DNA of 64,000 nucleotides, taken from assembly GCA_017305715.1 (NCBI GenBank), contig JAFKKG010000029.1, positions 1 through 64,000 of the forward strand. The letters run 5' to 3'. This stretch comes from Hyphomicrobiales bacterium. GTDB lineage: Bacteria; Pseudomonadota; Alphaproteobacteria; Rhizobiales; Xanthobacteraceae. Positions 27,221-35,716 of the stretch are shown in pieces. Numbering within the stretch: the stretch's first letter is position 1; the number at the start of each line of letters is the position of its first letter. The notes below the pieces were generated by a model that made no database searches, was not told where the DNA came from, and saw only the letters and a program-made list of their open reading frames with translations. Both the position numbers and the translations under genes were made by a program.

Positions 27221-27236
27221 TGGCAGCGGGCTTGCA
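27221..27236 (+). promoter_or_regulatory. Sigma-54-like promoter upstream of the first pilin
   Basis: TGGCAGCGGGCTTGCA fits the sigma-54 consensus: GG at 27222-27223 and GC at 27234-27235 are separated by exactly ten bases, with the usual TGGCA and TTGCA contexts. The start codon is 60 bp downstream, giving a leader of about 50 nt. The match is good, but the activator site was not identified. Confidence 0.5.
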
Positions 27237-27295
27237 TAGCCAACGGTTGTTACGACGTTTGCTACATTTAATCGTGTAAAAGAGGATTATCACCT

Positions 27296-27508
27296 ATGTT
27301 GAAAGCTTATATTAAGACGACGGAAACCCTGAAGAACCTGCGCGCGGATACGGCCGGCGTGGTGTCATTCGAGTACGTCATCGTGGCTGCTTGTATCGTC
27401 GCCGCCGTGGCTGCCGCGTTCGGTACTGCCGGCGCTGGTCCGATCTTCACCTCGCTGAGTGGTGCGATCACCGCGATCGCCGCCAAGGTCACTTCCGCCG
27501 TAACCTGA
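27296..27508 (+). CDS. Flp/Fap-type pilin 1
   Basis: 70-residue class IVb prepilin, the major Tad pilus subunit. The leader is cut after Gly21 (TAG/VVSFEYV), with Glu at +5 and Tyr at +6 as in Flp pilins, then a 20-residue hydrophobic stem. The mature pilin is about 49 residues. CpaA, encoded downstream, is the expected processing peptidase. About 58 of 70 positions match the second pilin. A sigma-54-like promoter lies upstream. Confidence 0.93.
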   Translation: MLKAYIKTTETLKNLRADTAGVVSFEYVIVAACIVAAVAAAFGTAGAGPIFTSLSGAITAIAAKVTSAVT

Positions 27509-27616
27509 CGCTAGGGGTGTTGCCACGTATCGCAGCAAGGTTGCATGGCCAACGGCGTTGCGACGCGCGCAATGCTTTGGAAAAAACTGCGATACTTTAA
27601 ACAAGGGATTTTTCCT

Positions 27617-27829
27617 ATGTTGAAGTCCTATATTAGGACCACCGAAGCCGTGAAGCGGTTGCGCGCGGACACGGACGGCGTGGTCTCGTTCGAGTACGTG
27701 ATCGTCGCGGCTTGTATCGTCGCCGCGGTGGCTGCAGCGTTCGGTACCGGCGGTGCTGGTCCGATCGTCGACTCACTGACTGCTGCGATCACAGCGATCG
27801 CCGCCAAAGTCACGTCCGCTGTAAGCTGA
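27617..27829 (+). CDS. Flp/Fap-type pilin 2
   Basis: 70-residue prepilin almost identical in plan to pilin 1. Processing site TDG/VVSFEYV, with Glu+5 and Tyr+6 retained. Differences cluster in the leader and in the C-terminal part (PIFTSLSGA against PIVDSLTAA). The frame is open 24 codons further upstream, but ATG 27617 aligns with pilin 1. The 108-bp spacer before it contains a copy of sequence found upstream of pilin 1, so the duplication included part of the leader. Confidence 0.92.
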   Translation: MLKSYIRTTEAVKRLRADTDGVVSFEYVIVAACIVAAVAAAFGTGGAGPIVDSLTAAITAIAAKVTSAVS

Positions 27830-27832
27830 TAA

Positions 27833-27881
27833 GGGCATCTGCCCCCCCGGGGGGGCATTGCAAAGTGCCCCCCACTTTTTT
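27833..27881 (+). terminator. Rho-independent terminator with competing hairpin between pilins and cpaA
   Basis: Immediately after pilin 2. GGGGGGCA (27850-27857) pairs with TGCCCCCC (27866-27873) across an 8-nt loop and is followed by ACTTTTTT (27874-27881): a textbook intrinsic terminator. The same G-run can instead pair with the C-run just upstream in the palindrome TGCCCCCCCGGGGGGGCA (27840-27857), and GGGC/GCCC at 27833-27844 gives a third option. Partial termination here would keep pilin mRNA far above that of the assembly genes. Confidence 0.75.
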
Positions 27882-27921
27882 GAACATGCATTTGATGCCC
27901 TCTTTTTGAGGCATGTATTTT

Positions 27922-28428
27922 ATGAGTTGGATTGCTCCCATAGCCTCGTTTTTGGCGATACTGTTGTTGTTGTATGTCGCAATGATCGATATCGCGACGC
28001 GATCGATCCGGAATGAAATTTGTCTGGCTTTGGCGCTGATCGGAATCGCCGGTCAATTTGCCAGCCCGAAACAGATCGCTGAATCGCTGGTTGCCGCAAC
28101 AATCCTGTTCCTGCTGCTGCTGGTCATCTACCAGCGAAGAATGATTGGCGGCGGCGACGTCAAGCTGCTGGTCGCATTGGCGGTTGGCCTGCCGTTGATG
28201 GGCGTATTCAAGTTGTTGACCGTAACGGCGCTGGCCGGCGGCGTTCTTGCCCTGGTGCACCTGCTGATGCGCGTGCTGCCATATCCCAAGCTAGCGCCCG
28301 CGGGATCGTCGTTCCTGCGCCGCGTCTACGCGATCGAACGCTGGCGCCATTTGCGACACGCACCGCTGCCCTACGGGGTCGCGATCGCGTGCGGTGGTAT
28401 CTGGACCGTTTTCAGCCAAGGATTTTGA
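27922..28428 (+). CDS. cpaA: Prepilin peptidase CpaA/TadV
   Basis: 168-residue polytopic aspartyl protease of the inner membrane that cleaves Flp prepilins. The first catalytic Asp is in YVAMIDIATRSIRNE and the second is in the GGGDVKLL motif. ATG 27922 is preferred because GAGG lies ten bases upstream; an in-frame ATG at 27913 abuts a small hairpin (27896-27913). Its last codons lie in a 12-bp tandem repeat that also provides the SD of cpaB. Confidence 0.9.
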   Translation: MSWIAPIASFLAILLLLYVAMIDIATRSIRNEICLALALIGIAGQFASPKQIAESLVAATILFLLLLVIYQRRMIGGGDVKLLVALAVGLPLMGVFKLLTVTALAGGVLALVHLLMRVLPYPKLAPAGSSFLRRVYAIERWRHLRHAPLPYGVAIACGGIWTVFSQGF

Positions 28429-28440
28429 CAAGGATTTTGA
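28417..28440 (+). repeat. Tandem 12-bp duplication carrying the cpaB ribosome-binding site
   Basis: CAAGGATTTTGA occurs twice without a gap. The first copy contains the cpaA stop codon and the second places AAGGA seven bases before the cpaB ATG. A slipped duplication that doubled the SD is the simple explanation. Confidence 0.8.
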
Positions 28441-28441
28441 C

Positions 28442-29332
28442 ATGTCATCCACTTTGCGCCTTTCAATTATCCTGGTGCTGTTGCTCGCAGCCATCGCGCT
28501 CGGACTTATTGCCTACAACATGAATCTGCCGAAAGAGCAGGTGGTAGAGGCCCCGGTCGTAAAGGTCGCCGAGAGGGCGCCGGAGCCTGTCGCCTTCGAG
28601 TATTTTGTCGCGGCGCATCCGCTGCCGCGAGGGACGCTGGCCCGCGATGACGATTTCACGGTACGCTCGGTGCCGTCGTTGGAAGGCATTCCAGCAGGAG
28701 CAATTCGCAATACGGCCGATGCCAAGATCGGCCTTCGCGGGTCTCTGGTTCGCAACTTCCTCGACACCGGCAGCACGGTCACGGCAAAGGACATATTGCG
28801 CCCGCAAGAGCGGGGTTTTCTCGCCAGCGTCCTGGCGCCGGACAGCCGGGCCATCAGCATCAACGTCGATGCTGCGTCTGGTGTCTCGGGCCTGATCTGG
28901 CCGGGTGACCGTGTCGATGTCGTGTTGACCCAGGAGACGACGGCGACCGCCGACAAGAAGACTCCGGATCAACAGCACGGCACCATGAGCGAAACAGTCG
29001 CCCACAACGTTCGAGTCGTCGCGATCGACCAGGAGATTGTGCAAGGAGGCCGGGCCAACAACGCGGCGGCCGGCAAGGTAGCGCAGACCGTCTCGTTGGA
29101 ACTCGCTTCGGACCAGGTCAAGAAAGTCACAGTCGCGGCGCAACTCGGAAAGCTCTCTTTGGCCGTACGGTCCGCGGTGGATCGACAGGATACAGGAGAC
29201 TCGGACACGACGGTGGTGGTTTATGCCCGCAACAACGGCACGAAGTATTCGGTCAGGAAAGACGGTGCAGGGAGCACGCGCACTCTGTTGAGCAGCGATG
29301 CGTCGCCGGGCGTTTCAGCGCCACGCCGGTAA
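28442..29332 (+). CDS. cpaB: Tad pilus assembly protein CpaB/RcpC
   Basis: 296 residues. One N-terminal membrane anchor (about 5-25), then a SAF domain (about 55-120; FEYFVAAHPLPRGTLARDDD) and the RcpC/CpaB C-terminal domain (ISINVDAASGVSGLIWPGDR; VSLELASDQVKKVTVAAQLG). CpaB works in the periplasm with the outer-membrane secretin CpaC. ATG 28442 has a good SD; the open frame from 28394 lies inside cpaA and is a shadow. Confidence 0.92.
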   Translation: MSSTLRLSIILVLLLAAIALGLIAYNMNLPKEQVVEAPVVKVAERAPEPVAFEYFVAAHPLPRGTLARDDDFTVRSVPSLEGIPAGAIRNTADAKIGLRGSLVRNFLDTGSTVTAKDILRPQERGFLASVLAPDSRAISINVDAASGVSGLIWPGDRVDVVLTQETTATADKKTPDQQHGTMSETVAHNVRVVAIDQEIVQGGRANNAAAGKVAQTVSLELASDQVKKVTVAAQLGKLSLAVRSAVDRQDTGDSDTTVVVYARNNGTKYSVRKDGAGSTRTLLSSDASPGVSAPRR

Positions 29333-29344
29333 GGGAGGCTGTGA

Positions 29345-30550
29345 GTGAGTGTTAGCATGGCAGTAGTCAGTCCACCCGAAGCATCTGCTTCTGCTTTAAC
29401 GCGCAACCGAATTGTCTGTTTCGTGGATGACGAACTCAGCGCAGCGGCGCTGCGCAAGGGGCTCGAAGGCAGCAACCTGGCGATCAAGCGCGGTACGATC
29501 CGCAATGCCATACGGATGCTCGAAACCGACACTGAACTATCCGCATTGGTGGTGGACATCAGCGGAATCGATGATCCATTTACCGAGCTGGAGAGGCTGG
29601 CCAGCGTCTGCCCGCCTGACGTCCTCGTGGCTGTCATTGGTGAGAGCAGGGAGATCATTTTCTATCGCGAACTGATGGAAATCGGTTTGAGCGAGTACCT
29701 TCCGAAGCCGCTCACGCGCGATATGGTACTGGACCAGTTGCGCCCGAAGCTGTTGAGCGACGTGGCGCCCGGTGCGGCCGATCGTGACCGTGGTGGACAC
29801 GTGATCTCGATCTGCGGTGCGCAGGGTGGCGCCGGGGCGACCAGCATCGCCATCAATCTCGCACTGCAACTGGCCGAAACCACCAAGGCCAAGGTCGCGC
29901 TGCTCGACCTTCACCTCCAAAACGGTGAAACAGCCGTGATGCTGGGTCTTCGGCCCGGGCCGGGGCTGCGCATCGCGCTGGAAAACCCGATGCGGGCGGA
30001 CACCTTGTTCCTCGAGCGCGCGGCCATTGAGGTCAACGAGCGCGTTTGCCTGATTTCCGCCGATGAGGATCTGGATGCGCAACTGGACATCACTGAAGCG
30101 GGAGTGAGGCATGTGCTGGGCCTGCTCCGCCAGCGCTTCAATTACATCGTCGTCGACATACCCGTCCCGTTTCCGCCATCCATCCATCCGGTGATCACGC
30201 TGTCCCGCCACGTGCTGGTGGTGCTGGAGGCGGAGGTGACCGGACTTCGCAATGCCCATGCACTGCGCGCCGCCGTCACCAACATCGCCGGCAAGGATCG
30301 GGTCTTCACGTTGCTCAATCGGGCCGATCGTCCCGGTGGCCTCCCCAGAGCCACGATTGCCAAGGCCCTCGGCGCCGAACCGGACATGGTGATTCCTGAT
30401 CTCGGGAAGGGAATGACCCAGGCGGTCAATCTCGGAATCCCGGCACTGAAGCATGTGTCACGACTGCGACGCCACCTCGCCCCGATCGTACGGGAGATTG
30501 CCGGTGTCGGCGCCGAGCGGAAGGGATGGTTGAGGAGGCTGTTCGGGTGA
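29345..30550 (+). CDS. cpaE: Tad pilus ATPase/polar localiser CpaE/TadZ
   Basis: 401 residues. The N-terminal 130 form a receiver-like domain (VCFVDDELSAAALRKGLEG), followed by a MinD/ParA-type ATPase with deviant Walker A GAQGGAGATSIAINLALQL and VDIPVPFPPSIHPVITLSRH. TadZ proteins place the machine, often at a pole. GTG 29345 is supported by GGGAGG six bases upstream; ATG 29357 is the alternative. Overlaps cpaF by four bases if cpaF starts at GTG 30547. Confidence 0.9.
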   Translation: MSVSMAVVSPPEASASALTRNRIVCFVDDELSAAALRKGLEGSNLAIKRGTIRNAIRMLETDTELSALVVDISGIDDPFTELERLASVCPPDVLVAVIGESREIIFYRELMEIGLSEYLPKPLTRDMVLDQLRPKLLSDVAPGAADRDRGGHVISICGAQGGAGATSIAINLALQLAETTKAKVALLDLHLQNGETAVMLGLRPGPGLRIALENPMRADTLFLERAAIEVNERVCLISADEDLDAQLDITEAGVRHVLGLLRQRFNYIVVDIPVPFPPSIHPVITLSRHVLVVLEAEVTGLRNAHALRAAVTNIAGKDRVFTLLNRADRPGGLPRATIAKALGAEPDMVIPDLGKGMTQAVNLGIPALKHVSRLRRHLAPIVREIAGVGAERKGWLRRLFG

Positions 30551-32043
30551 CGAAAAGATTCGGTACGCGCGAACGCGACGGCATACCAACTCGTTTTCCT
30601 GTGTCGATGCCAAGCTTGCCTACATCGATGCCTGGCCCGGCCGTGTCGACGCCTAGCTTGGTTGCGTCGGCGCCTGGCTTGGTTGCGTCTGCGCCTGGCT
30701 TGGTCGCGCCGACGCCCGGTTTGGCTGCACCGGCGCCAGCCTTGCCTGCGTCGACGTCGAGGCGCGACGAACCTCCTGCTCCTCATCACCCCGTGATGTC
30801 GGCTTCACTGCGCGAGCGTGTCATTGAGCAGATTGAGCCGGCGGTGGCCGCGACTGTTTCGCGCGATGTTCTTCGGCGGCAGATCGAGGATATCATCCAT
30901 GGCATCGCCAACAAAGATCGGCTGGAGCTGTCAGGTCGCGAGCAATTCCAGCTAGCGGACGAGATTGCGGACGACATGACCAGCTACGGGCCGCTCCGTC
31001 CGCTTCTGCTGGATGAATCGATCAACGACATCATGGTCAACGGACCGAATAACGTTTATGTCGAACGAAACGGCAGGCTGGAACGGTTCGCCGTACGATT
31101 CCGCGACAATGATCATATCGCCTCGGTGGCGCAGAAGATCGCCGCCCAGGTCGGACGACGCGTTGACGAATCCAGTCCGATGGTGGATTGCCGCTTGCCG
31201 GACGGCAGCCGGGTCAACATCATCTTCCCGCCGCTGGCGATCCATAGCCCCTGCATCTCGATCCGAAAATTTCCAAGTCGCCGCCTGGACATGGACGGAA
31301 TGATCGCAAACGGCTCACTGACCCCCGCCATGGGACAGTTGCTGGAGATCGCCGGCAGGTGCCGGCTCAATGTTCTGGTCTCTGGCGGTACTGGTTCCGG
31401 CAAGACGACGCTGTTGAACGCCATCAGTCAGTATATCGATCACAATGAACGCATCGTCACGATCGAGGACGCGGCAGAGTTGCAGCTTCAACAGCCGCAT
31501 GTGATCAGCCTGGAGACCCGGCCTCCGAGTCTCGAAGGCACCGGGCAGGTGACGCAGCGCGATCTGGTGTGGAATGCGCTGCGAATGCGTCCCGACCGGA
31601 TCGTCGTAGGCGAGGTGCGCGGCCCTGAAGCGTTTGACATGCTGCAGGCGATGAACACCGGCCATGATGGTTCGATCTCCACGGTGCATGCCAACAGCGC
31701 CCGCGACGCGCTGACCCGTGTTGAAAACATGGTGCAGATGGGACAGGTCAATCTGCCGCTGCGGGCGATCCGGTCCCAGATCGTGGCTGCGCTGGATCTC
31801 ATCGTACAGGTAGAACGCATGCGGGATGGACAGCGTCGCGTTATCCAGATCACCGAGGTGATCGGCCTGGAGGGCGATGTGATCACCACCAACGACATCG
31901 CCGTGTTCGAGTACAAGGACGAAGATGTTCACGGGCGGATAACGGGCACCTACAGGTCCACCCAGGCAATCCCGAAGTTCAAGACCCGTCTTTCCTATTT
32001 TGGGCTCGATCGCACCTGGGCCGAGGCCATGAGGCAGATATAG
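30547..32043 (+). CDS. cpaF: Tad pilus secretion ATPase CpaF/TadA
   Basis: 498-residue hexameric GspE-family ATPase that powers pilus extension (and retraction in some Tad systems). Walker [13 protein letters not shown], Asp box ([12 protein letters not shown]), Walker B region [16 protein letters not shown] and [12 protein letters not shown] 30547 is chosen: GAGGAGG lies eight bases upstream and the codon overlaps the cpaE stop. The first 80 residues are a Pro/Ala/Ser/Val/Leu-rich repeat (variants of VASAPGL and VAPTPGL) unlike the rest; the conserved protein begins near residue 85. Confidence 0.93.
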   Translation: MTKRFGTRERDGIPTRFPVSMPSLPTSMPGPAVSTPSLVASAPGLVASAPGLVAPTPGLAAPAPALPASTSRRDEPPAPHHPVMSASLRERVIEQIEPAVAATVSRDVLRRQIEDIIHGIANKDRLELSGREQFQLADEIADDMTSYGPLRPLLLDESINDIMVNGPNNVYVERNGRLERFAVRFRDNDHIASVAQKIAAQVGRRVDESSPMVDCRLPDGSRVNIIFPPLAIHSPCISIRKFPSRRLDMDGMIANGSLTPAMGQLLEIAGRCRLNVLVSGGTGSGKTTLLNAISQYIDHNERIVTIEDAAELQLQQPHVISLETRPPSLEGTGQVTQRDLVWNALRMRPDRIVVGEVRGPEAFDMLQAMNTGHDGSISTVHANSARDALTRVENMVQMGQVNLPLRAIRSQIVAALDLIVQVERMRDGQRRVIQITEVIGLEGDVITTNDIAVFEYKDEDVHGRITGTYRSTQAIPKFKTRLSYFGLDRTWAEAMRQI

Positions 32044-32972
32044 TGTCGCAGTATTTGACCATCGTCGTCCTGGTGCTGCTGGTATGCGCAGCAGCCATCA
32101 CGTTGTGGCTCGACGCCCGGCAACGACGCGTGGATCGTCAACTGGCGATTGCTCTGCCAACCGCGCGTCTGGTCAGCGGGCCTTCCATTCGTCGGCAACA
32201 GGCGGGGACTCGAGGGCGGTTTCTCCACCGCGTGGCCAATTACCGGCCTGAAACAAGCTACGCCTGGCACCCTTCGTATGTGCTGCTGGCCGGTGTCATC
32301 GCGGCTGCGGCCGTCTTCTATGCCAATCGCCCCTTGGGATTTTCCGCTTCCTACGTGTCTCTCGCGGCCGCGATTGTAGCCATCATGGTGGTGCGAGGTC
32401 TGTTTGGATGGCAGCAACGTCGCCTCGCCAATCAGCTTTTTCGGCAGTTGCCTGACACCATCCAGATGGTGACGAGTACGGTTCGATCCGGACTGCCCGT
32501 GAACGAAGCGTTCCGCACCATCGCCAAGGAGATGCCGCAACCAACAGCCGGGCAATTTGCGATCGTATGCAGCGAATTGAACCTGGGCAGACCTCCGGAG
32601 GAAGCCATAGAAGCGGTCTATCAACGTACCCGGGTGGCAGAATATGGAATGTTTGCGGTGACGCTGGGAGTCCAGTTGAAATCCGGTGGCAGTCTGACCG
32701 AAACCCTGCAGACACTGGGAGACACCGTGAGCCAGCGTGTTGCGCTGGCGGCTCGCGCGAAGGCGCTGGCGGGAGAGGTGATCTTTTCCTCCCGCGCACT
32801 TTCGTTGTCGCCCGTCATTATTGGCGGATTACTGTATTTGCTTAATCCGCAGTCCGTCGATCTGCTGTTCTCCGATCCGACCGGAAACATGCTCCTCGCC
32901 TATGCAATTGGCTCGGTGATTATCGGATCCCTGGTGATACGCTGGATGGTCAAAAGGGAAACAGAACTATGA
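32043..32972 (+). CDS. tadB: Tad pilus inner-membrane platform protein TadB
   Basis: 309 residues; GTG start sharing one base with the cpaF stop. Type II secretion F domain (LPDTIQMVTSTVRSGLPVNE, then ELNLGRPPEEAIEAV), with membrane segments at the N-terminus, near residues 80-120 and at the C-terminus. TadB and TadC form the inner-membrane platform driven by CpaF. Confidence 0.92.
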   Translation: MSQYLTIVVLVLLVCAAAITLWLDARQRRVDRQLAIALPTARLVSGPSIRRQQAGTRGRFLHRVANYRPETSYAWHPSYVLLAGVIAAAAVFYANRPLGFSASYVSLAAAIVAIMVVRGLFGWQQRRLANQLFRQLPDTIQMVTSTVRSGLPVNEAFRTIAKEMPQPTAGQFAIVCSELNLGRPPEEAIEAVYQRTRVAEYGMFAVTLGVQLKSGGSLTETLQTLGDTVSQRVALAARAKALAGEVIFSSRALSLSPVIIGGLLYLLNPQSVDLLFSDPTGNMLLAYAIGSVIIGSLVIRWMVKRETEL

Positions 32973-33874
32973 GTTGGGGTCTTGGTATGGTGGCCTTCGC
33001 CATAGCGGCCGCGGCTGCGACCTGCGTGTTGATCATTCACGAAATACACGCCCGTGCGTTGAACATGCGGGTGTCCAATGCCGTGATGGGTGTGCCAACC
33101 AAGACAGCTCCCATCAAGGATATGACCGGTTGGTTTTCATCGCTGGGCTCGCGGTATCGGCGCTTCTACGCTGAGGAAAATCTGGAACAACTGCGAACGA
33201 TCCTTCAGTCGGCAGGTCTGAATCATCACCGAACCTTGCCGATCTGGATCGGGGTCAAAACTGTCAGCATGTTCTTGATCCCGGTCCTTGCGTTTTGTCT
33301 TGCGCAGCTTTTTGGGAAGCCACTGATGGACGCGCTGATCTTCACGCTCATCGGCGTGGTGATCGGAATCATGGGGCCGCGATTGATTCTGTTGGTGCTG
33401 AGACGGCGTTTTGATGCGGCCGTTCGGCTAGGTACACCGGATACCATCGACTTGCTGGTTGTGTGCAGCGAAGCGGGAATGGGACTGGAGAGCGGATTGG
33501 AACGAGTGGCCGAAGAAATGAACCAGACCAATCCTGCCATGGCCGGGGCTTTGTACGATCTTCTCGATGATCTCAGGATATTGCCAAATCGCAGCGACGC
33601 ATTCGAGAAGTTCGGAGCCAGGTCGGAGGGACTTCGCCGGTTTGGCACCATGGTCAGCCAAAGCCTGCAATACGGAACGCCGTTGAGTCAGGCTCTGCGC
33701 GGCATCGCCGTCGACCTTCGACGAGAACGTATTACCAAGCTGGAAGAAAAAGCGCACAAATTAGGCGCCAAACTGACTATTCCAATGGTGTTGTTCCTGC
33801 TTCCAGCGATGTTCGTCATTTTGGGTGGAAGCCCGTTTTTGCACCTCATTCGAACGTTCTCGAGCATAAAGTAA
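32969..33874 (+). CDS. tadC: Tad pilus inner-membrane platform protein TadC
   Basis: 301 residues, overlapping the tadB stop by four bases. Type II secretion F domain (TPDTIDLLVVCSEAGMGLES; FGTMVSQSLQYGTPLSQALR) with three to four membrane segments and a C-terminal anchor (IPMVLFLLPAMFVILGGSPF). Partner of TadB. Confidence 0.92.
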   Translation: MSWGLGMVAFAIAAAAATCVLIIHEIHARALNMRVSNAVMGVPTKTAPIKDMTGWFSSLGSRYRRFYAEENLEQLRTILQSAGLNHHRTLPIWIGVKTVSMFLIPVLAFCLAQLFGKPLMDALIFTLIGVVIGIMGPRLILLVLRRRFDAAVRLGTPDTIDLLVVCSEAGMGLESGLERVAEEMNQTNPAMAGALYDLLDDLRILPNRSDAFEKFGARSEGLRRFGTMVSQSLQYGTPLSQALRGIAVDLRRERITKLEEKAHKLGAKLTIPMVLFLLPAMFVILGGSPFLHLIRTFSSIK

Positions 33875-33956
33875 CGAAGCGATGAGCAGGGTTACAGTGC
33901 TGAACTACCGATTGATCTTGGCGATCGGATCTTTGATCGCCCTTCGAGGCAGGTTG

Positions 33957-34394
33957 ATGAGCAAGAAAGGTTCTTTCATCGCGGATCAGCGCGGCGCCGT
34001 CGCGTTTGAGATGCCGTTGATTTTTGGTATCCTGATCATTAGCCTGCTTCTGCCGATTGCCGACGTCGCGATCGCCGGCTTCCAGTACATATCCGCGTGG
34101 CAGGCGTTGCGCGCTTTTGGGCAATCGATCCAGTACTCTACGCCGCCTGACGTTACGGACGCATCGAACTGGACGTCGGCCGCAGTCGCCAAGGCTGATT
34201 CCAAGTATCCGATTTCCAATTTTCAGATCATTTGCGGTGAGAGCAGCGCAGTGTGCTCCGCGGCCAACAATCTTCCGCCCAGATACTATTCATACACGAC
34301 ATCAGTCACGCTGACGCCCATGGTGCTGACTTCGGTCTTGTGTCCGGGCGGCTCGTGTACGTACACGCTGCCTTACTCGGAACGGTTTCAATAG
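33957..34394 (+). CDS. TadE-like minor pilin
   Basis: 145-residue pseudopilin. The processing site is RG/AVAFEMP, with Glu at +5, followed by a hydrophobic stem. The C-terminal periplasmic part has four cysteines (CGESSAVC, CPGGSC) that could form disulfides. ATG 33957 with GAGG upstream is preferred; an in-frame ATG at 33882 would add 25 residues that do not look like a prepilin leader. In Tad systems TadE/TadF pseudopilins are cut by the prepilin peptidase and aid assembly. Confidence 0.82.
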   Translation: MSKKGSFIADQRGAVAFEMPLIFGILIISLLLPIADVAIAGFQYISAWQALRAFGQSIQYSTPPDVTDASNWTSAAVAKADSKYPISNFQIICGESSAVCSAANNLPPRYYSYTTSVTLTPMVLTSVLCPGGSCTYTLPYSERFQ

Positions 34395-34402
34395 GAGTAT
34401 TC

Positions 34403-35716
34403 ATGCGCAATTTGCTCCGCAACTGTCGAGGTTCAGTCGCATTCGCAACCGTCGTCGCCCTGGTGCCGTTGATCGGAGCGATCGCACTCGGGGCCGAGGC
34501 GGGGTCGTGGTACGTCACCAAGCAACACGCGCAGAATGCTGCGGATGCCGCGGCTTATTCGGGCGCCCTGCGTGTGGCGTGTTCGCGTTCCGGCGGTATC
34601 GGCTGCGATACGGCGCAGGATTATGTCTGGCGGAGCAAGCAATTTGCCGCACAGCAATCGTTCTGCAACGCCGGCGACACCACTGCCTATCCTGGCGCCC
34701 GCTGTCTGACCAATGCGACAGGAACCTCGCAGAGCGTCCAGGTTGATCAGGGCACCTATGCTGGCGGCGCCTGGACCAGCGGGGCGTCTGGAAGTTTCGT
34801 TCGCGTCGTTGCCAGTCAGCAACAGCCGGCTTACCTGACATCATTGCTCGGGTTGTCCACTCTGAACATAACCGCGACCGCCATTGCCAAAGTGCAGAGT
34901 GTGGCGACACCGCCATGCGCGCTAGCGTTGACGGGTTCTATCAGTTTCCAGGGCAGCCCGAATATCAACGCGCCTAACTGCGGCATGGCCACGAATAGTG
35001 CGGCCGCGAATGCGCTGAACTTTACCGGTGGCGGGATGAGCATGAATCTTGGCTCGCTTTCGTCTGTCGGCGGCTGCACGGGCGCCGCACAGTTCTGTAA
35101 CACTGCCCTGACCTACACGGCAGCGCCGATCACCAATCCCTTTTCGCCGCTCGACGGGGTTACGTTGCCGACGCTCGCGAATTGCTCCGGTGGCAATCTG
35201 GTCGCCTACAGTGCAGCGACCCCGTGCAAGAACAACAATTATACCTTGACGGGAAACACAGACGTCGTTTTGCCTGGCGGCGTCTACTTCATTTCCGGGA
35301 CCTTGAGCCTCAAGGGTAACGCATCGCTCAAGGGAACGGCACTGTTCATCCTGTTGCCCGGGGCGAGCTTCAGCATGAAAGGCTCGGGCACGATCATCAT
35401 GACTGGCAATACGACGGTGACAACCGCGCAGCTTCCGCCCGTCCTTCAGCCTTACGCCAACCTGCTCGCCAACATGAGTATCTATGATCGCGACACTGCG
35501 GCGGTGACCTTTGGAGGCAACAGCCAAGTCACCTTCAATGGGACCATGTATCTCCCAAACGCGGCTGTGACGTTTCAGGGCAATCCGACAGTGAATGGCT
35601 GTGGCGAGTTGATCGCCAAGTCGATCGCGTTCAACGGCAATGCCACTTTCGACAGTACGGGATGCCCAAACGCAGTGAAGTTGCCTAGCAACCAGTTTGT
35701 GCAATTGGTGAAGTGA
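34403..35716 (+). CDS. TadG-like pilus-associated protein with beta-helix-like C-terminus
   Basis: 437 residues. N-terminus CRGSVAFATVVALVPLIGAI is a TadG-type (von Willebrand/Flp-like) membrane stem without the +5 glutamate. It is followed by the usual QHAQNAADAAAYSGAL helix. From about residue 180 the chain is rich in Gly, Asn, Thr and Ser, with short repeats (GGVYFISGTLSLKGNASLKG; FGGNSQVTFNGTMYLPN; FQGNPTVNGCG) suggesting a right-handed beta-helix or bactofilin-like coil. The open frame from 34253 is a shadow; ATG 34403 has AGGAG upstream. Possibly a surface adhesin or tip component. Confidence 0.82.
   Translation: MRNLLRNCRGSVAFATVVALVPLIGAIALGAEAGSWYVTKQHAQNAADAAAYSGALRVACSRSGGIGCDTAQDYVWRSKQFAAQQSFCNAGDTTAYPGARCLTNATGTSQSVQVDQGTYAGGAWTSGASGSFVRVVASQQQPAYLTSLLGLSTLNITATAIAKVQSVATPPCALALTGSISFQGSPNINAPNCGMATNSAAANALNFTGGGMSMNLGSLSSVGGCTGAAQFCNTALTYTAAPITNPFSPLDGVTLPTLANCSGGNLVAYSAATPCKNNNYTLTGNTDVVLPGGVYFISGTLSLKGNASLKGTALFILLPGASFSMKGSGTIIMTGNTTVTTAQLPPVLQPYANLLANMSIYDRDTAAVTFGGNSQVTFNGTMYLPNAAVTFQGNPTVNGCGELIAKSIAFNGNATFDSTGCPNAVKLPSNQFVQLVK

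Noticed and set aside
27838-27860. The C7G7 run as a sequencing artefact
   Set aside because: Homopolymer runs can be miscounted, but the following stem and T-run form a coherent terminator at the end of the pilin pair, so the structure is treated as real. The exact run length remains uncertain.
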